Below are positions 21,754-31,619 of a stretch of DNA of 64,000 nt, piece after piece; position 1 is the stretch's first letter, and each line of letters starts with the position of its first letter. The translations under genes and the position numbers were made by a program. The DNA comes from Nageia nagi (taxonomy: Eukaryota; Pinophyta): assembly GCA_050084985.1 (NCBI GenBank), contig JBITNC010000001.1, positions 92,442,001-92,506,000 of the forward strand, read 5' to 3'. Below the pieces are notes generated by a model. The model was not told the DNA's origin. It ran no database searches and worked only from the letters and a program-made list of their open reading frames with translations.

Positions 21754-21763
21754 TATAAATAGA
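21754..21763 (+). promoter_or_regulatory. TATA box of LTR 2
   Basis: TATAAATAGA, identical to LTR 1. An AATAAA signal follows at 21832-21837. Confidence 0.65.
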
Positions 21764-22184
21764 GACTGAGTGACAGAAAGTGGGGGACTAGCTTTTTGTA
21801 ATCAGAATATACCAGTACGTTTGGGAAAAGCAATAAAAAGGTGTGACAATTCTTTAACACTGTGTTTAATTGTGAGTCTCTACTGGGAAGAGGGGGCCCA
21901 CTCCTACTGGTAGAGATCTCTTATTTGTTTCATGTCAAATTCCAGTTTTCTGCAAAGTATTCAATAGCAGTTTAGTGTGTGTGTTTTCTCCATTTCCTTC
22001 AGTTTAATGCAACTTTATCTTTCCACTTTAAGTCCTGCAAGTCTGAATTTAGCATTATTGTATGATTGAAATTTGAATTTTCCAAGTAGAACAAGGGATA
22101 AAATAGAGTCCTCAACTGCATATAGCCTTGTACACCAACTCAGGATTGACAAAATTAAATGATGAATTGACGCCTCATCATTTT

Positions 22185-22201
22185 TGGCGCCGTTGCCGGG
22201 G
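22185..22201 (+). promoter_or_regulatory. AT body 2 primer-binding site, tRNA-Asp
   Basis: TGGCGCCGTTGCCGGGG, four bases after the end of LTR 2; identical to body 1. A functional primer site behind the middle LTR means body 2 could in principle be transcribed from LTR 2 as its own unit. Confidence 0.88.
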
Positions 22202-22410
22202 AAGGTGTTAGTTAGGACTGGTGACAACAATTCTTGTAGTAGGACTCCTACCAGTACCATATTAGAAATTATGTGTAGCCATGTTTCCTCAAAGGGGATC
22301 TTTGAGTGGTCTTGAGTAGCAGCCATACAAGAGTTCTTCAGTCAAACTGTTTTGTACTTGTTTAGATTTGATTTCAAAGTTGATTATTTAGAATGAATGA
22401 ATAGAGCTAG

Positions 22411-24096
22411 AGACGAGAGGGGGAATTTATTAGTAGTAGAGGTAGGAATAGTAGAGGTAAAAATCACACTCCAGTAAGACCCCCCCAAAGAAGACCTGTT
22501 GGTTTAGGAAGAGCTACCTCATCACAGCAAGCTGAAATTGTTGACGAAAGTCCTGGTGTTGTTGAGCAATCTTTATTAGCTGAAACTGAAGAAAATTCAC
22601 AATCACAGTCATCAGAGGGACAAGATCCTAGGCATCTTGAAGAAGAATTAACTAAAGAAAAATCTCTTGAACAATCTACAGAAATTAATGTTTCAGAAAA
22701 GGAACCTGTAAGATTTTCTAAAATTTCTTCACCATTGCACATCCAGATTCCTTCAAGTGAAACAGATTCTGAAGCTGAAAGGGAAGAAGCAAAAAGACCT
22801 TTTGGAACTTTTGCAACTTTTGTTAATCCATTATATAATATGTCAGGAGGTACGGGTAGTACTAATGCTACTGGAGGTAGTGGTGGAGGAGGAGCAAATC
22901 CACAAAATCCAAATAGAACCTTCTCTTTTCCCATCCTACTTACTCCAGGAGTTGATGCCCCAATGAAGAATATCTCACCATCAGTGTTACCCAACTTTAG
23001 AGGCTTTCCAAATGAGGATCCTGATCAGTTCTTATTTGAATTTAAAATCATATGTAAAACATATGATTATGAATTGGATAATCAGAAGTTGAAACTCTTT
23101 CCTTCTACCTTGAAGGATAATGCAATGAGATGGTTCATGGGACTTCCGCCAGATTCTATCACCACTTGGGCAGAAATGGAAAGATTATTTCTAGAAAAAT
23201 ATCAAGAGTATTGCAGAGTCAAGGACAGGAAAGATGAACTATTCAGAATCAAGCAAGAAGAATCAGAAAGCTTGGAGGATTATTTGGATCGGTTCCTTTT
23301 TGTGCAAAAACGGGTAGGAACTAACTTTGATCCTGATTTTGTGAAGACAATATTTCTGCGAGGATTGTTAGAATCATCCCTTGATGTTTTGAATCTAATG
23401 GGAAGAGGAAATATTTATACATTAGATTTGGATGAAATCATTGAGCTGTGCACAAATTACTCAAGGACTAGAGCTCCTACTCGCAAAACGAAACTTCACA
23501 CTAAGGATAGTGCTGTTAGTGAACTCATTGAAGAATTGGCCAATTTCAAAATCGACATCTTGGTGGAATTGAACCAATTAAAAGGAGGAACCACTAGGGC
23601 AGCTAAAGCAAAAGATCCACAAGACTCACAAGAACCATTAGCTGTCTATTGTCCTAGGTGTAGAAAGAAGCATGCACTTCATGAATGTCCTCTCAACAAA
23701 ATAGAAATATGTGGATTATGTCAGAAAAATCATAAGACAGATGACTGTGAATGTTTAACAGTAGCCCAAATGTCATTAGCAAGTATGACAGGAGATGCAA
23801 GCTATGTAGCACCAAGAGGAAACAACAATGTGCAAGGCTCAACAAGGCCTTATTTACAATCTTGGTGGAATATGCAGTATCCACCTAATATGATGCCATA
23901 TCCTCCATGGATGTTAAATCAGGATTGGACACAATCCAGTCAAAATCACCAGTGGGGAGGACCATGGAATAATCACTCTAGTTGGAATCAGTCCAATTGG
24001 AATCAAGGAATGCAGCCAAATTGGAATCAAGGAGGTCAATTTGGCTGGAACCAGGGAAATCAGCAAAGGAAATGGAATCAGAACACTCAACAATAA
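22411..24096 (+). CDS. gag: AT body 2 Gag
   Basis: Same protein as the body 1 gag, identical over the 453 residues I compared. In this copy the frame is open further upstream. The likely original ATG at 22393 is followed in frame by TAG at 22402 and 22408, after which the frame is open to TAA 24094-24096. Domains as in body 1: capsid core, two CX2CX3HX4C knuckles, NWNQG-rich tail. A second TAA follows directly at 24097-24099. Confidence 0.85.
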   Translation, partial: RREGEFISSRGRNSRGKNHTPVRPPQRRPVGLGRATSSQQAEIVDESPGVVEQSLLAETEENSQSQSSEGQDPRHLEEELTKEKSLEQSTEINVSEKEPVRFSKISSPLHIQIPSSETDSEAEREEAKRPFGTFATFVNPLYNMSGGTGSTNATGGSGGGGANPQNPNRTFSFPILLTPGVDAPMKNISPSVLPNFRGFPNEDPDQFLFEFKIICKTYDYELDNQKLKLFPSTLKDNAMRWFMGLPPDSITTWAEMERLFLEKYQEYCRVKDRKDELFRIKQEESESLEDYLDRFLFVQKRVGTNFDPDFVKTIFLRGLLESSLDVLNLMGRGNIYTLDLDEIIELCTNYSRTRAPTRKTKLHTKDSAVSELIEELANFKIDILVELNQLKGGTTRAAKAKDPQDSQEPLAVYCPRCRKKHALHECPLNKIEICGLCQKNHKTDDCECLTVAQMSLASMTGDASYVAPRGNNNVQGSTRPYLQSWWNMQYPPNMMPYPPWMLNQDWTQSSQNHQWGGPWNNHSSWNQSNWNQGMQPNWNQGGQFGWNQGNQQRKWNQNTQQ

Positions 24097-24099
24097 TAA

Positions 24100-25635
24100 G
24101 TATTATTACCAGGGCCAGCTCAGACAAGTCAAAGCCAAATACAGCCGAAACAGCCTGCATTACCAGCTCAACCTGTTCCAAATCCCAACAATAGGCAAGT
24201 CGCCTATCACATTGATCAGAATGATACTGCCTCAATTAATGCTATACAATGTGACGAGATCCAATTAAGATCTGGGAGGAAGATAACAGAACCAGTAAAA
24301 ATAATAGATTTGAATCCTCCAGTAGTCACAGAAATAAATAATGAAGAATCTGATCACACTATTGAAAGTACAGCCCAAAAAGAGGTCCAAAAGAAAAAGG
24401 AAGAACAGATTCCATATCCTGAAAGGTTAGTAATCAAACCAATTGAAAAAGAGTCTGAATTACTTAGAGAATTAAAAAAGCTCAATATATCTATTCCAGT
24501 GTTACAAGCAATTCAAGAAGTTCCAGAATTAAACAGACTTGTGAAAGAATTATGCATTAGAAAAGGAGGGAGAAAGAAGAAAACATATCCAAAAACCATT
24601 CAAGTAGATGGTAAGGTAGCTGAACTACTATCTGGCAAAATAATCAATCCCAAGTATGGAGATCCTGGCACTCCAATTATCACAGTATATATTAAAGGAA
24701 CCAAAATTCCAAATGTATTGATTGACTTGGGAGCAGCAATTAATGTTATAACTACAGACTTGATAGAGGAATTGTCATTGTCAGAGGTCAGACCAACAAC
24801 AACAATTCTACAATTGGCAGATCAGTCTACAGCTACACCAGAAGGAATAATTGATGATGTGCAAATCACTGTTGATTCATGGGAATATCCAACAGATTTT
24901 TTGGTATTGAAGACAAAAGGAAATAATGGATATCCTATAATCTTAGGCAGACCATGGTTAGCAACTGCAGCAGCATTTATCAATTGCAGATCTGGAGATA
25001 TGACAATTTCTGATGGACATCATATGAAAACTATCTCTTTGTACCCTCCTGCTCAACCTGCTCTTGAGTATCAAGGACAATTGTGGATTGATGAACCTGA
25101 ACCTGATGGAGCTGAAACATTTGCAGCCTTGGCCACAATTGCAATTCAGGAACATGTGGAAGAACTGGAAGAAATTCCAAAGGAAATAAATTGTGAACAA
25201 ATAAGAGAGCTAAAAGAAGAAGACCAAACTTCATCATTGGTAAGTGTTCAAGATGCCTTTAACATACCAAATAATGATCAAACTCACTTTTTGTCAATAT
25301 TCAGATGTCCACTTACCCATGTTATACCAAAAGGTGAAGCCTTTAGAGAAAGAACAAAAATATTTCATTCATTATTCCCACATCAGTGTCCGTTGAATTC
25401 GCTAGTTCAACTTTCGGATCAAAATAGTTTCATTGCACCAGGAATAAAATCAGTTCAGATCTTGCTTGGAAAGACACTCAACATCAGTAGCTGGTTAACT
25501 TTTCAAGAAGAAGAAGACACAATTGAAATGCTGAAAGCTCACACAAGAGCATTTGCTTGGGACTACTCAGACATGAAAGGTATTCATCCTGACATTGTAC
25601 TCATCATATTTATACAGATGATTCAAGGCCTGTAA
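24100..25635 (+). CDS. AT body 2 Pol N-terminal part with aspartic protease
   Basis: Identical to body 1 through the LRSGRK motif, the DLGA protease site and IILGRPWLAT up to HPDI. Then the two copies part, because body 2 is two bases shorter near 25596. It ends at TAA 25633-25635 in the wrong frame, so the link to RT is broken here too. Confidence 0.85.
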   Translation, partial: VLLPGPAQTSQSQIQPKQPALPAQPVPNPNNRQVAYHIDQNDTASINAIQCDEIQLRSGRKITEPVKIIDLNPPVVTEINNEESDHTIESTAQKEVQKKKEEQIPYPERLVIKPIEKESELLRELKKLNISIPVLQAIQEVPELNRLVKELCIRKGGRKKKTYPKTIQVDGKVAELLSGKIINPKYGDPGTPIITVYIKGTKIPNVLIDLGAAINVITTDLIEELSLSEVRPTTTILQLADQSTATPEGIIDDVQITVDSWEYPTDFLVLKTKGNNGYPIILGRPWLATAAAFINCRSGDMTISDGHHMKTISLYPPAQPALEYQGQLWIDEPEPDGAETFAALATIAIQEHVEELEEIPKEINCEQIRELKEEDQTSSLVSVQDAFNIPNNDQTHFLSIFRCPLTHVIPKGEAFRERTKIFHSLFPHQCPLNSLVQLSDQNSFIAPGIKSVQILLGKTLNISSWLTFQEEEDTIEMLKAHTRAFAWDYSDMKGIHPDIVLIIFIQMIQGL

Positions 25636-26194
25636 ACCAACCTCCTAGGAGAACAAACCCAGCTCTTAAAGATATTATGAAAACAGAAATAGAAAAATTG
25701 TTGAAAGTAGATTTATCTATCCTATTTCTGATAGTAGATGGGTTTCACCTCTAGTGTTGGTACCAAAGAAAAATGGAAAGTGGAGGGTCTGTGTAGACTA
25801 TAGAACCTTGAACAAAGCCACTCATAGGGATCATTTCCCCTTACCATTTATAGATCAGGTATTGGATAATTTGGCTGGGAAGAAGTACTTTTCATTTCTA
25901 GATGGATTTAGTGGTTATAACCAGATAAAGATTGCAATAGAAGACCAAGAGAAAACCACTTTCACCTGTCCATGGGGAACATTTGCCTATAAAGTCCTGC
26001 CTTTTGGTTTGTGTAATGCACCTGCAACTTTTCAAAGAGCTGTTCTTGCCATATTTTTAGATTTAACTAATGAATGTGTGGAGGTTTATATGGATGACTT
26101 CACAGTCTATGGCAACACATTTAAAGAAGCATTGAAAAATCTAGAAAAAGTGTTGGTAAGATGTGAAGAACATAATTTTATCCCTCAGTTTTGA
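25636..26194 (+). CDS. AT body 2 RT, first part
   Basis: RT fingers and palm. The part at 25636-25740 is frameshifted, as in body 1. From about 25740 one frame is open to 26194 and carries [53 protein letters not shown] and YMDD (26087-26098). An extra T near 26178 (AATTTTATCC against AATTTATCC in body 1) shifts the frame just after the catalytic box. Unlike body 1, the TATAACC site near 25920 is in frame. Confidence 0.85.
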
Positions 26195-27890
26195 GAAATG
26201 TTTCATGATGGTACAAGAGGGAATTGTATTGGGTCACCATATATCAGCTCAAGGAATTCAAGTGGATCCAAAGAAAGTGGAGATCATTAAACAACTTCCA
26301 GTTCTGGAAACACAGACAGATGTTCGAAGCTTTCTAGGACATGCTGGGTATTACAGAAGATTTATCCAGAATTTCAGTAAGATTGCAGCTCCTCTCTTTG
26401 CATTACTACATAAGGACATAGATTTTGAATGGACAGCTGATTGTGAAGTAGCTTTTGAATCCATCAAAGATAAATTAATGACAACTCCAGTTTTGCGAGG
26501 ACCAAATTGGAGCCTTCCTTTCCACATCCATGCTGATGCCTCTAATTATGCTATTGGAGCAATTTTGGGACAAGAGGAACAAGATAAGTCTCATTATGCC
26601 ATTTACTACATTAGCAAGAATTTGGTAGGAGCTGAAAGGAATTACACTACCACAGAAAAAGAATTTTTGGCAGTAGTATATGCCATAAACAAGTTCAGAC
26701 ATTATATTACTGGATATCAAGTGTTTGTACACACTGACCATGCTGCAATCAAATATTTGATGAACAAGCCAGTAGTAAGTGGAAGAATAATCAGATGGTT
26801 ATTACTTTTGCAAGAATTCAATGTTACAATTATTGATAAACCTGGTAAAGCTAATGTAGTGGCAGATTTCTTATCTAGAGTAAATATGGATAGAACTGAT
26901 GACCTTGTGGAGGATTCTTTCCCAGATGAACAACTTTTTGCTATCTCAGTACAATCTCCTTGGTTTGCAGATATAGCAAATTATATTGTCACAGGTAAAA
27001 CTCCTCCACATTACTCTCCAAAACAGAAAAAGGGTCTGATAAAAGAAAGTGCATTATATAAATGGGTGAATGGAATGTTGTTTAAATGTGGTCCTGATCA
27101 TATTCTTCGAAGATGTCTTAGAATAGATGAAGTCTTTGATGTTCTCAGAGCTTGTCATGATGAACCATCAGGAGGACATTATTCTGTCAAGAGGACAATT
27201 CAAAAGGTATTAGATGCTGGATACTATTGGTTATCTATGCATAAAGATGTGAAGAAATATGTGGATCAGTGTGATCAATGTCAACGAATGGGCAGGCCTA
27301 CTATGATCACTCAAATGCCACTTCATCCTCAAGTTGTAATTGAACCATTCGAACAATGGGGAATAGACTTTGTGGGACCAATTAGTCCACCCTCACGAGG
27401 TAAGAAGCATATTTTGGTTTGTACAGATTACACTACTAAATGGGTAGAAGTATGTGCACTTGTGCAAGCAAGGGAAGATAAAGTAGCAGATTTTCTGTAC
27501 ACAAACATTATGCAGAGGTTTGGAACTCCAAAATTTTTAGTGTCAGATCAAGGACCTCAGTTTATGTCTCACATGATAAAGCATTTTGTTGATCACTATC
27601 AGATTACACATAAGAAAGCTTCCCCATATCACCCACAAACCAGTGGTCAAGTAGAGGTTACTAATAGAGAATTAGAAAGGATCTTAACCAAAACTGTTGC
27701 TTCACATAGGAAGGATTGGGCAAATAGACTCTCTGAAGCTGTATGGGCTTATAATAATAACATGGAAGACCACAACAGACTTTCACCTTATGAATTAGTA
27801 TATGGGAAGAAACCACTCTTACCAATAGAGTTTGAAATTCAAACTCTTAGAACAGCCTTAGAAGTGGAGATTGATTTGAATAAGGCCTAG
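26163..27890 (+). CDS. AT body 2 RT thumb, RNase H and integrase
   Basis: Continues after the frameshift near 26178, so the true coding part starts there rather than at 26163. It has [14 protein letters not shown], RNase H ([32 protein letters not shown]), the integrase HHCC region and the DDE core ([24 protein letters not shown]). It runs on through [10 protein letters not shown] to TAG 27888-27890. Between about 27752 and 27782 some nine codons (NNNMEDHNR) are read in a different frame from body 1 because an inserted base and a missing base compensate each other, so the open frame here is partly accidental. Confidence 0.87.
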   Translation: MKNIILSLSFEKCFMMVQEGIVLGHHISAQGIQVDPKKVEIIKQLPVLETQTDVRSFLGHAGYYRRFIQNFSKIAAPLFALLHKDIDFEWTADCEVAFESIKDKLMTTPVLRGPNWSLPFHIHADASNYAIGAILGQEEQDKSHYAIYYISKNLVGAERNYTTTEKEFLAVVYAINKFRHYITGYQVFVHTDHAAIKYLMNKPVVSGRIIRWLLLLQEFNVTIIDKPGKANVVADFLSRVNMDRTDDLVEDSFPDEQLFAISVQSPWFADIANYIVTGKTPPHYSPKQKKGLIKESALYKWVNGMLFKCGPDHILRRCLRIDEVFDVLRACHDEPSGGHYSVKRTIQKVLDAGYYWLSMHKDVKKYVDQCDQCQRMGRPTMITQMPLHPQVVIEPFEQWGIDFVGPISPPSRGKKHILVCTDYTTKWVEVCALVQAREDKVADFLYTNIMQRFGTPKFLVSDQGPQFMSHMIKHFVDHYQITHKKASPYHPQTSGQVEVTNRELERILTKTVASHRKDWANRLSEAVWAYNNNMEDHNRLSPYELVYGKKPLLPIEFEIQTLRTALEVEIDLNKA

Positions 27891-28295
27891 AGAGATAGAT
27901 TGCTCCAGTTGAGTGCATTAGATGAGCAAAGGAGGGAAGCTTTACATCAAACTGAAATCATTCAGCAGCAAAGAAAGATATGGCATGATAAGAATTTAAG
28001 GAATACACAATTCAAACCAGGGAATTGGGCTCTCTTGTTTGATTCCAAATACCAAAATTTCATGGGAAAATTGCAGACAAGGTGGCTTGGACCTTACAAT
28101 ATTTTGCAGGTCTTCAATAATGGAACTGTTCAACTTCAGCCAATTAATGGGTCTAACAGAGCCATGTTGGTCAATGGGCATCGACTTCGACCTTACATTC
28201 TGCCAAAGAATAAAGAACAGTTCATTCAGCAGTTGAGGACAGCAGATTTGGATTTAATTGAGGAAGGATATTCTTCCTCATACAAATCAAACTGA
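27891..28295 (+). CDS. AT body 2 integrase C-terminal domain
   Basis: In frame with the preceding segment across TAG 27888-27890. Carries RDRLLQLSALDEQRREAL, FKPGNWALLFDSKYQ and the GPY/F module RWLGPYNILQVF, ending at TGA 28293-28295. Identical to body 1. Confidence 0.82.
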   Translation, partial: RDRLLQLSALDEQRREALHQTEIIQQQRKIWHDKNLRNTQFKPGNWALLFDSKYQNFMGKLQTRWLGPYNILQVFNNGTVQLQPINGSNRAMLVNGHRLRPYILPKNKEQFIQQLRTADLDLIEEGYSSSYKSN

Positions 28296-28889
28296 TCAGC
28301 TTACAAAGAAGCAAAAATAAAGACTGAATCTGAATCATCAGAGTCAGTCAAGACCAGTGATGGTCTTCTCGTTTTAAAAAAAAAAAAAAAAAAAATAGTG
28401 TATCTATGGAAATGGACAGTTTAAACTCTTTCTTTTAAACTGGCTCCAGAAACTGTTTAGGACTAGCTCCAGAAACTGTTTTCTGACTAGCTCCAGAATC
28501 TGTTTTACGACTAGCTCCAGAAACTATTTTGTAACCAGCTCCAGAAATCGTCAAGCATAGCTCCAGAAAGTGTTTAACTCCAGCTCCAGAAGGCACGATA
28601 TGTCAGCCTCAGAATTACCGTCAACTCCGGAAACTTTTCTCTCACATGGTCATTATGATCTGGAGTCCAGTTGGCATCTGAAGACGTGGCTTGACAGGTA
28701 TGCATTTAATAATTAAATTGATAGTTAATAAATTGTAAAATCGTTTAAGTCGTGATAAGTGTTCCAAGAAGTAAATGTTGATCAAACGAAATAAATGCAA
28801 AAGACACCACTTGTACATTCTGGCGCATCAAACACGTGAGAAGTTAATGATACATATCATTAATCTTAATGGGAACAATTTGAGGTGAC
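28296..28889 (+). other. AT body 2 pol-ORF3 spacer with A20 tract and CCAGAA repeats
   Basis: Same as the body 1 spacer: A20 at 28376-28395, the same length in both copies, then about eight CTCCAGAAACTG-type repeats at 28443-28600. Confidence 0.7.
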
Positions 28890-30419
28890 ATGCACAAGCA
28901 AGTCGAAACCAGCAGATGTCATTTTTTACATGCATGCACCAGAAAGGAATTTCTCACAGTAAGCTCCAGAAGCCAGTTTGCCAGAACCCAGATCCAGAAA
29001 GCAGTCAAAATCAAAATGGGGATGAAACGCAAGAAAGAACCAGAGAATACAGAGGAATTGAGGAAAGAGGTAGAACAGGTAGAAATCTTCCAAAAGTTTG
29101 ACCTGTTGCAATTTTTTGATAAATTTAGAGGATATAACGAGCAGTTAGTTTTAGACTTTGCCGAAGGATTGAGGGAAAACTCTGTAACATTGGGATCCCA
29201 TACAATACCAATCACTGAGAATTCAATCAGTGAATTAACAGGGTTACCAATACTTGGAGAAAATTTGTTGAAAAGAGACAGTTACCCAAATTTGTTGGAA
29301 CAATTCCATCCAAGTACAGAACAGAAGGCGGAAGTGTACAGAACCTCTGGACATATTCAAGGAGTAAAACGAAATACCTTACCTGAAAAATGGGCAAAAG
29401 CAGCTCTATGGATAATGAAGTATATCACCTGTGAAGGGCAATATGCCACTTTAATGGGGGACCATCTAAGGCTGTTAATATGTTTAAGGTATGACAATTA
29501 CACCTCTTGTAATTTGTCTATGTTAGTGCTCCAGAATTTACAGAAAATGGCTACAAAGGTTAGGGCAAAAGCTGATAACAAATCATCTGCCTTAAAACAC
29601 CACGGTTTAATAACATTACTCTGCAAAGAATTTATTTTGAAAAAAGAAAATGGTGATAGACTGTGGGAGGAATTCCAGAGGCAATACCCCTTAGAAAACC
29701 CTGACGATCATAATGTCTTAAAGATGGGAACTGTAGAAGCCGGAGCAGCATCAAGCTCTCACATTGAAACTGTTCTGGTTATTCCTGTTAAGGAGATGAA
29801 CATAGTTCAGACAGAGGAAAATTTCAATATAGGTACACAAGACATTCCTTCCAGTCCAGAAGAAGCAGAATTGCAATTTGTATCTAAAAGGAGATCAAAA
29901 AGGTTAAGGAAGAAACAATCTCAAGAAAAAGAGTCATCCCCACAGAAAAGACATCAAGTGGAAAAGACTCCAGAAATAAATGATAGTAACCATCCAATTA
30001 CTATTGAGGAATGGGATCTAATAGTAGAAGGAATTCAACCCTCAGAACCAGCTCCAGAGTCAGTTCCAGAATCAGCTCCAGAGTCAGTTCTAGAATCAGC
30101 TCCAGAGTCAGTTCCAGAATCAGCTCCAGAGTCAATTCCAGAATCAGCTCCAGAATCAGAACTCCAAAAATTACAGAAGCAGCTCTGGGCCATGGAACAA
30201 GCAAATGCACAACTGGTGAGTGAAAATTCTATTCTTATTAGCAAGAGTACAAAGTTAGAGGAACAGAATTTACGATTACTTCAAGATTGTGCTAGCTTAG
30301 AAACAATGTTAGCTAAGGAAAGGGAATTGCCTAATGTGCTTCAACAATTAACAACTGAATTAGACAAAAAGGGAATTTCTTTGGATAAATGTCGAAATGT
30401 TGAACAAGTAGGGGAGTAG
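28890..30419 (+). CDS. AT body 2 ORF3, N-terminal part
   Basis: Identical in protein sequence to the body 1 ORF3 N-terminal part: helical domain, basic patch, APES/VPES repeats and coiled coil, ending in the same TAG (30417-30419). The better start is probably the ATG at 29016. The shared stop shows that it predates the body duplication. Confidence 0.7.
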   Translation: MHKQVETSRCHFLHACTRKEFLTVSSRSQFARTQIQKAVKIKMGMKRKKEPENTEELRKEVEQVEIFQKFDLLQFFDKFRGYNEQLVLDFAEGLRENSVTLGSHTIPITENSISELTGLPILGENLLKRDSYPNLLEQFHPSTEQKAEVYRTSGHIQGVKRNTLPEKWAKAALWIMKYITCEGQYATLMGDHLRLLICLRYDNYTSCNLSMLVLQNLQKMATKVRAKADNKSSALKHHGLITLLCKEFILKKENGDRLWEEFQRQYPLENPDDHNVLKMGTVEAGAASSSHIETVLVIPVKEMNIVQTEENFNIGTQDIPSSPEEAELQFVSKRRSKRLRKKQSQEKESSPQKRHQVEKTPEINDSNHPITIEEWDLIVEGIQPSEPAPESVPESAPESVLESAPESVPESAPESIPESAPESELQKLQKQLWAMEQANAQLVSENSILISKSTKLEEQNLRLLQDCASLETMLAKERELPNVLQQLTTELDKKGISLDKCRNVEQVGE

Positions 30420-31082
30420 ATAGCCAATTTAATTGCAAAACAGAGTGAAGAAATAAAACAGCTAAAAGATACTGTTCAACAAACAGAAGAAGTTATTGAA
30501 AAAATGGAAGATTCAAACTTCAAAACCTCTCAAGAGATTAGAACTTTAAAAAAGCAGAACAAAGAAATTCCTCTCATCAAGCAAGCAGTCATAGATTTAT
30601 GTAGAATATGTGATGAGCTTGTTCAGCTGAAGCAACCCTCAGTTATGTACAGCAGGTACCTTAAAGAGCAATTTTTGAAATGGCAAGTAAAAAGAATTAA
30701 GGAAGGATTACCATATAACTTAGACACAGGAGCAGACTTTATCAGAGCATATTTTGAAGCAGCAGAACAAGAAAGATACCTCCTGTGTGAATTGTATGTA
30801 CATGATTTCATTCTTAGGGGTAACACAAGATTCTTTCCAGCAGTATTTGTAGGGGAAATCCAGATACAAGCTTTTGTATCTATTTTGTATAATCAGATTC
30901 AATGGGGAGATGAAATGGAACAGATCCCACACAAAGATTTGAGTGATAATTTCTGGGTTAGACAACAACCAGTATATGTTGATGAGGCAAGATCACTTTT
31001 CATGGCAGAAATAAATAGAGATTTAAACAGATACCAAGGAATGTTAAATGAGTGCTTGACCAGATGCCTAAGCACAACATAG
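30420..31082 (+). CDS. AT body 2 ORF3, middle part
   Basis: Same frame continued after TAG, identical to body 1, ending at TAG 31080-31082. Confidence 0.65.
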   Translation: MANLIAKQSEEIKQLKDTVQQTEEVIEKMEDSNFKTSQEIRTLKKQNKEIPLIKQAVIDLCRICDELVQLKQPSVMYSRYLKEQFLKWQVKRIKEGLPYNLDTGADFIRAYFEAAEQERYLLCELYVHDFILRGNTRFFPAVFVGEIQIQAFVSILYNQIQWGDEMEQIPHKDLSDNFWVRQQPVYVDEARSLFMAEINRDLNRYQGMLNECLTRCLSTT

Positions 31083-31562
31083 GCTATATTTAATCAGGCT
31101 TTAGCCAGTTGTCAAAGAAGATGGGATTTTCAGACAGATCAACATAAGCAAAGGGAAATTATTTCCCCAAATAATCTGAGATGGAGCAAAAGAAGAGTTG
31201 AATCACTGTGTGCAATAATAAGAAAAGCACCCTATCAATGGATTGGACAGCGGTTTAGACCATTATTAGTTTTGGAACCAGCTTCTTTTTGGCAAGATGA
31301 CAGTCCCCAAAATCAGCAGATGTTTCAGATTTGGGAAATAGAAATGAGAATGAGTAAAGGCTTGGGAAATTATGTTGAAAGGCCAAGATTGGATAGTATA
31401 GGCCCAACAAAAATAAATCTTCTATCAAGAGAAGATAAAGAAAAGATTTTTGAGTGCTTATATCCGTATGACCTGAGCCTGATGATGAAAGATTTAAATT
31501 CTCCTCACTATAATTCTAATCCACAGTCCAGTGATTCTGAAAGTGATGATTCAGAAAGGTAA
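31083..31562 (+). CDS. AT body 2 ORF3, C-terminal part
   Basis: Same frame continued, with the acidic Ser-rich tail, ending at TAA 31560-31562. Identical to body 1. Confidence 0.6.
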   Translation, partial: AIFNQALASCQRRWDFQTDQHKQREIISPNNLRWSKRRVESLCAIIRKAPYQWIGQRFRPLLVLEPASFWQDDSPQNQQMFQIWEIEMRMSKGLGNYVERPRLDSIGPTKINLLSREDKEKIFECLYPYDLSLMMKDLNSPHYNSNPQSSDSESDDSER

Positions 31563-31612
31563 ATTAAGGGGGCTCAGTTTTGATTGCTACAGGAGTAGCA
31601 ATGTTTTCTGCT

Positions 31613-31619
31613 GGGAGAA
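31613..31619 (+). other. AT body 2 polypurine tract
   Basis: GGGAGAA directly before LTR 3. Confidence 0.6.

Larger units (their letters stand above)
20726..22180 (+). repeat. AT LTR 2 (middle, mosaic)
   Basis: A 1455-bp LTR with the same ends as LTR 1. From the start to about 21448 it matches LTR 3 at all nine substitutions that separate LTR 1 and LTR 3 in that part, and at four of five diagnostic indels. From 21462 to the end it is identical to LTR 1, including the four substitutions and one indel by which LTR 3 differs. No target duplication flanks it. Confidence 0.93.
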
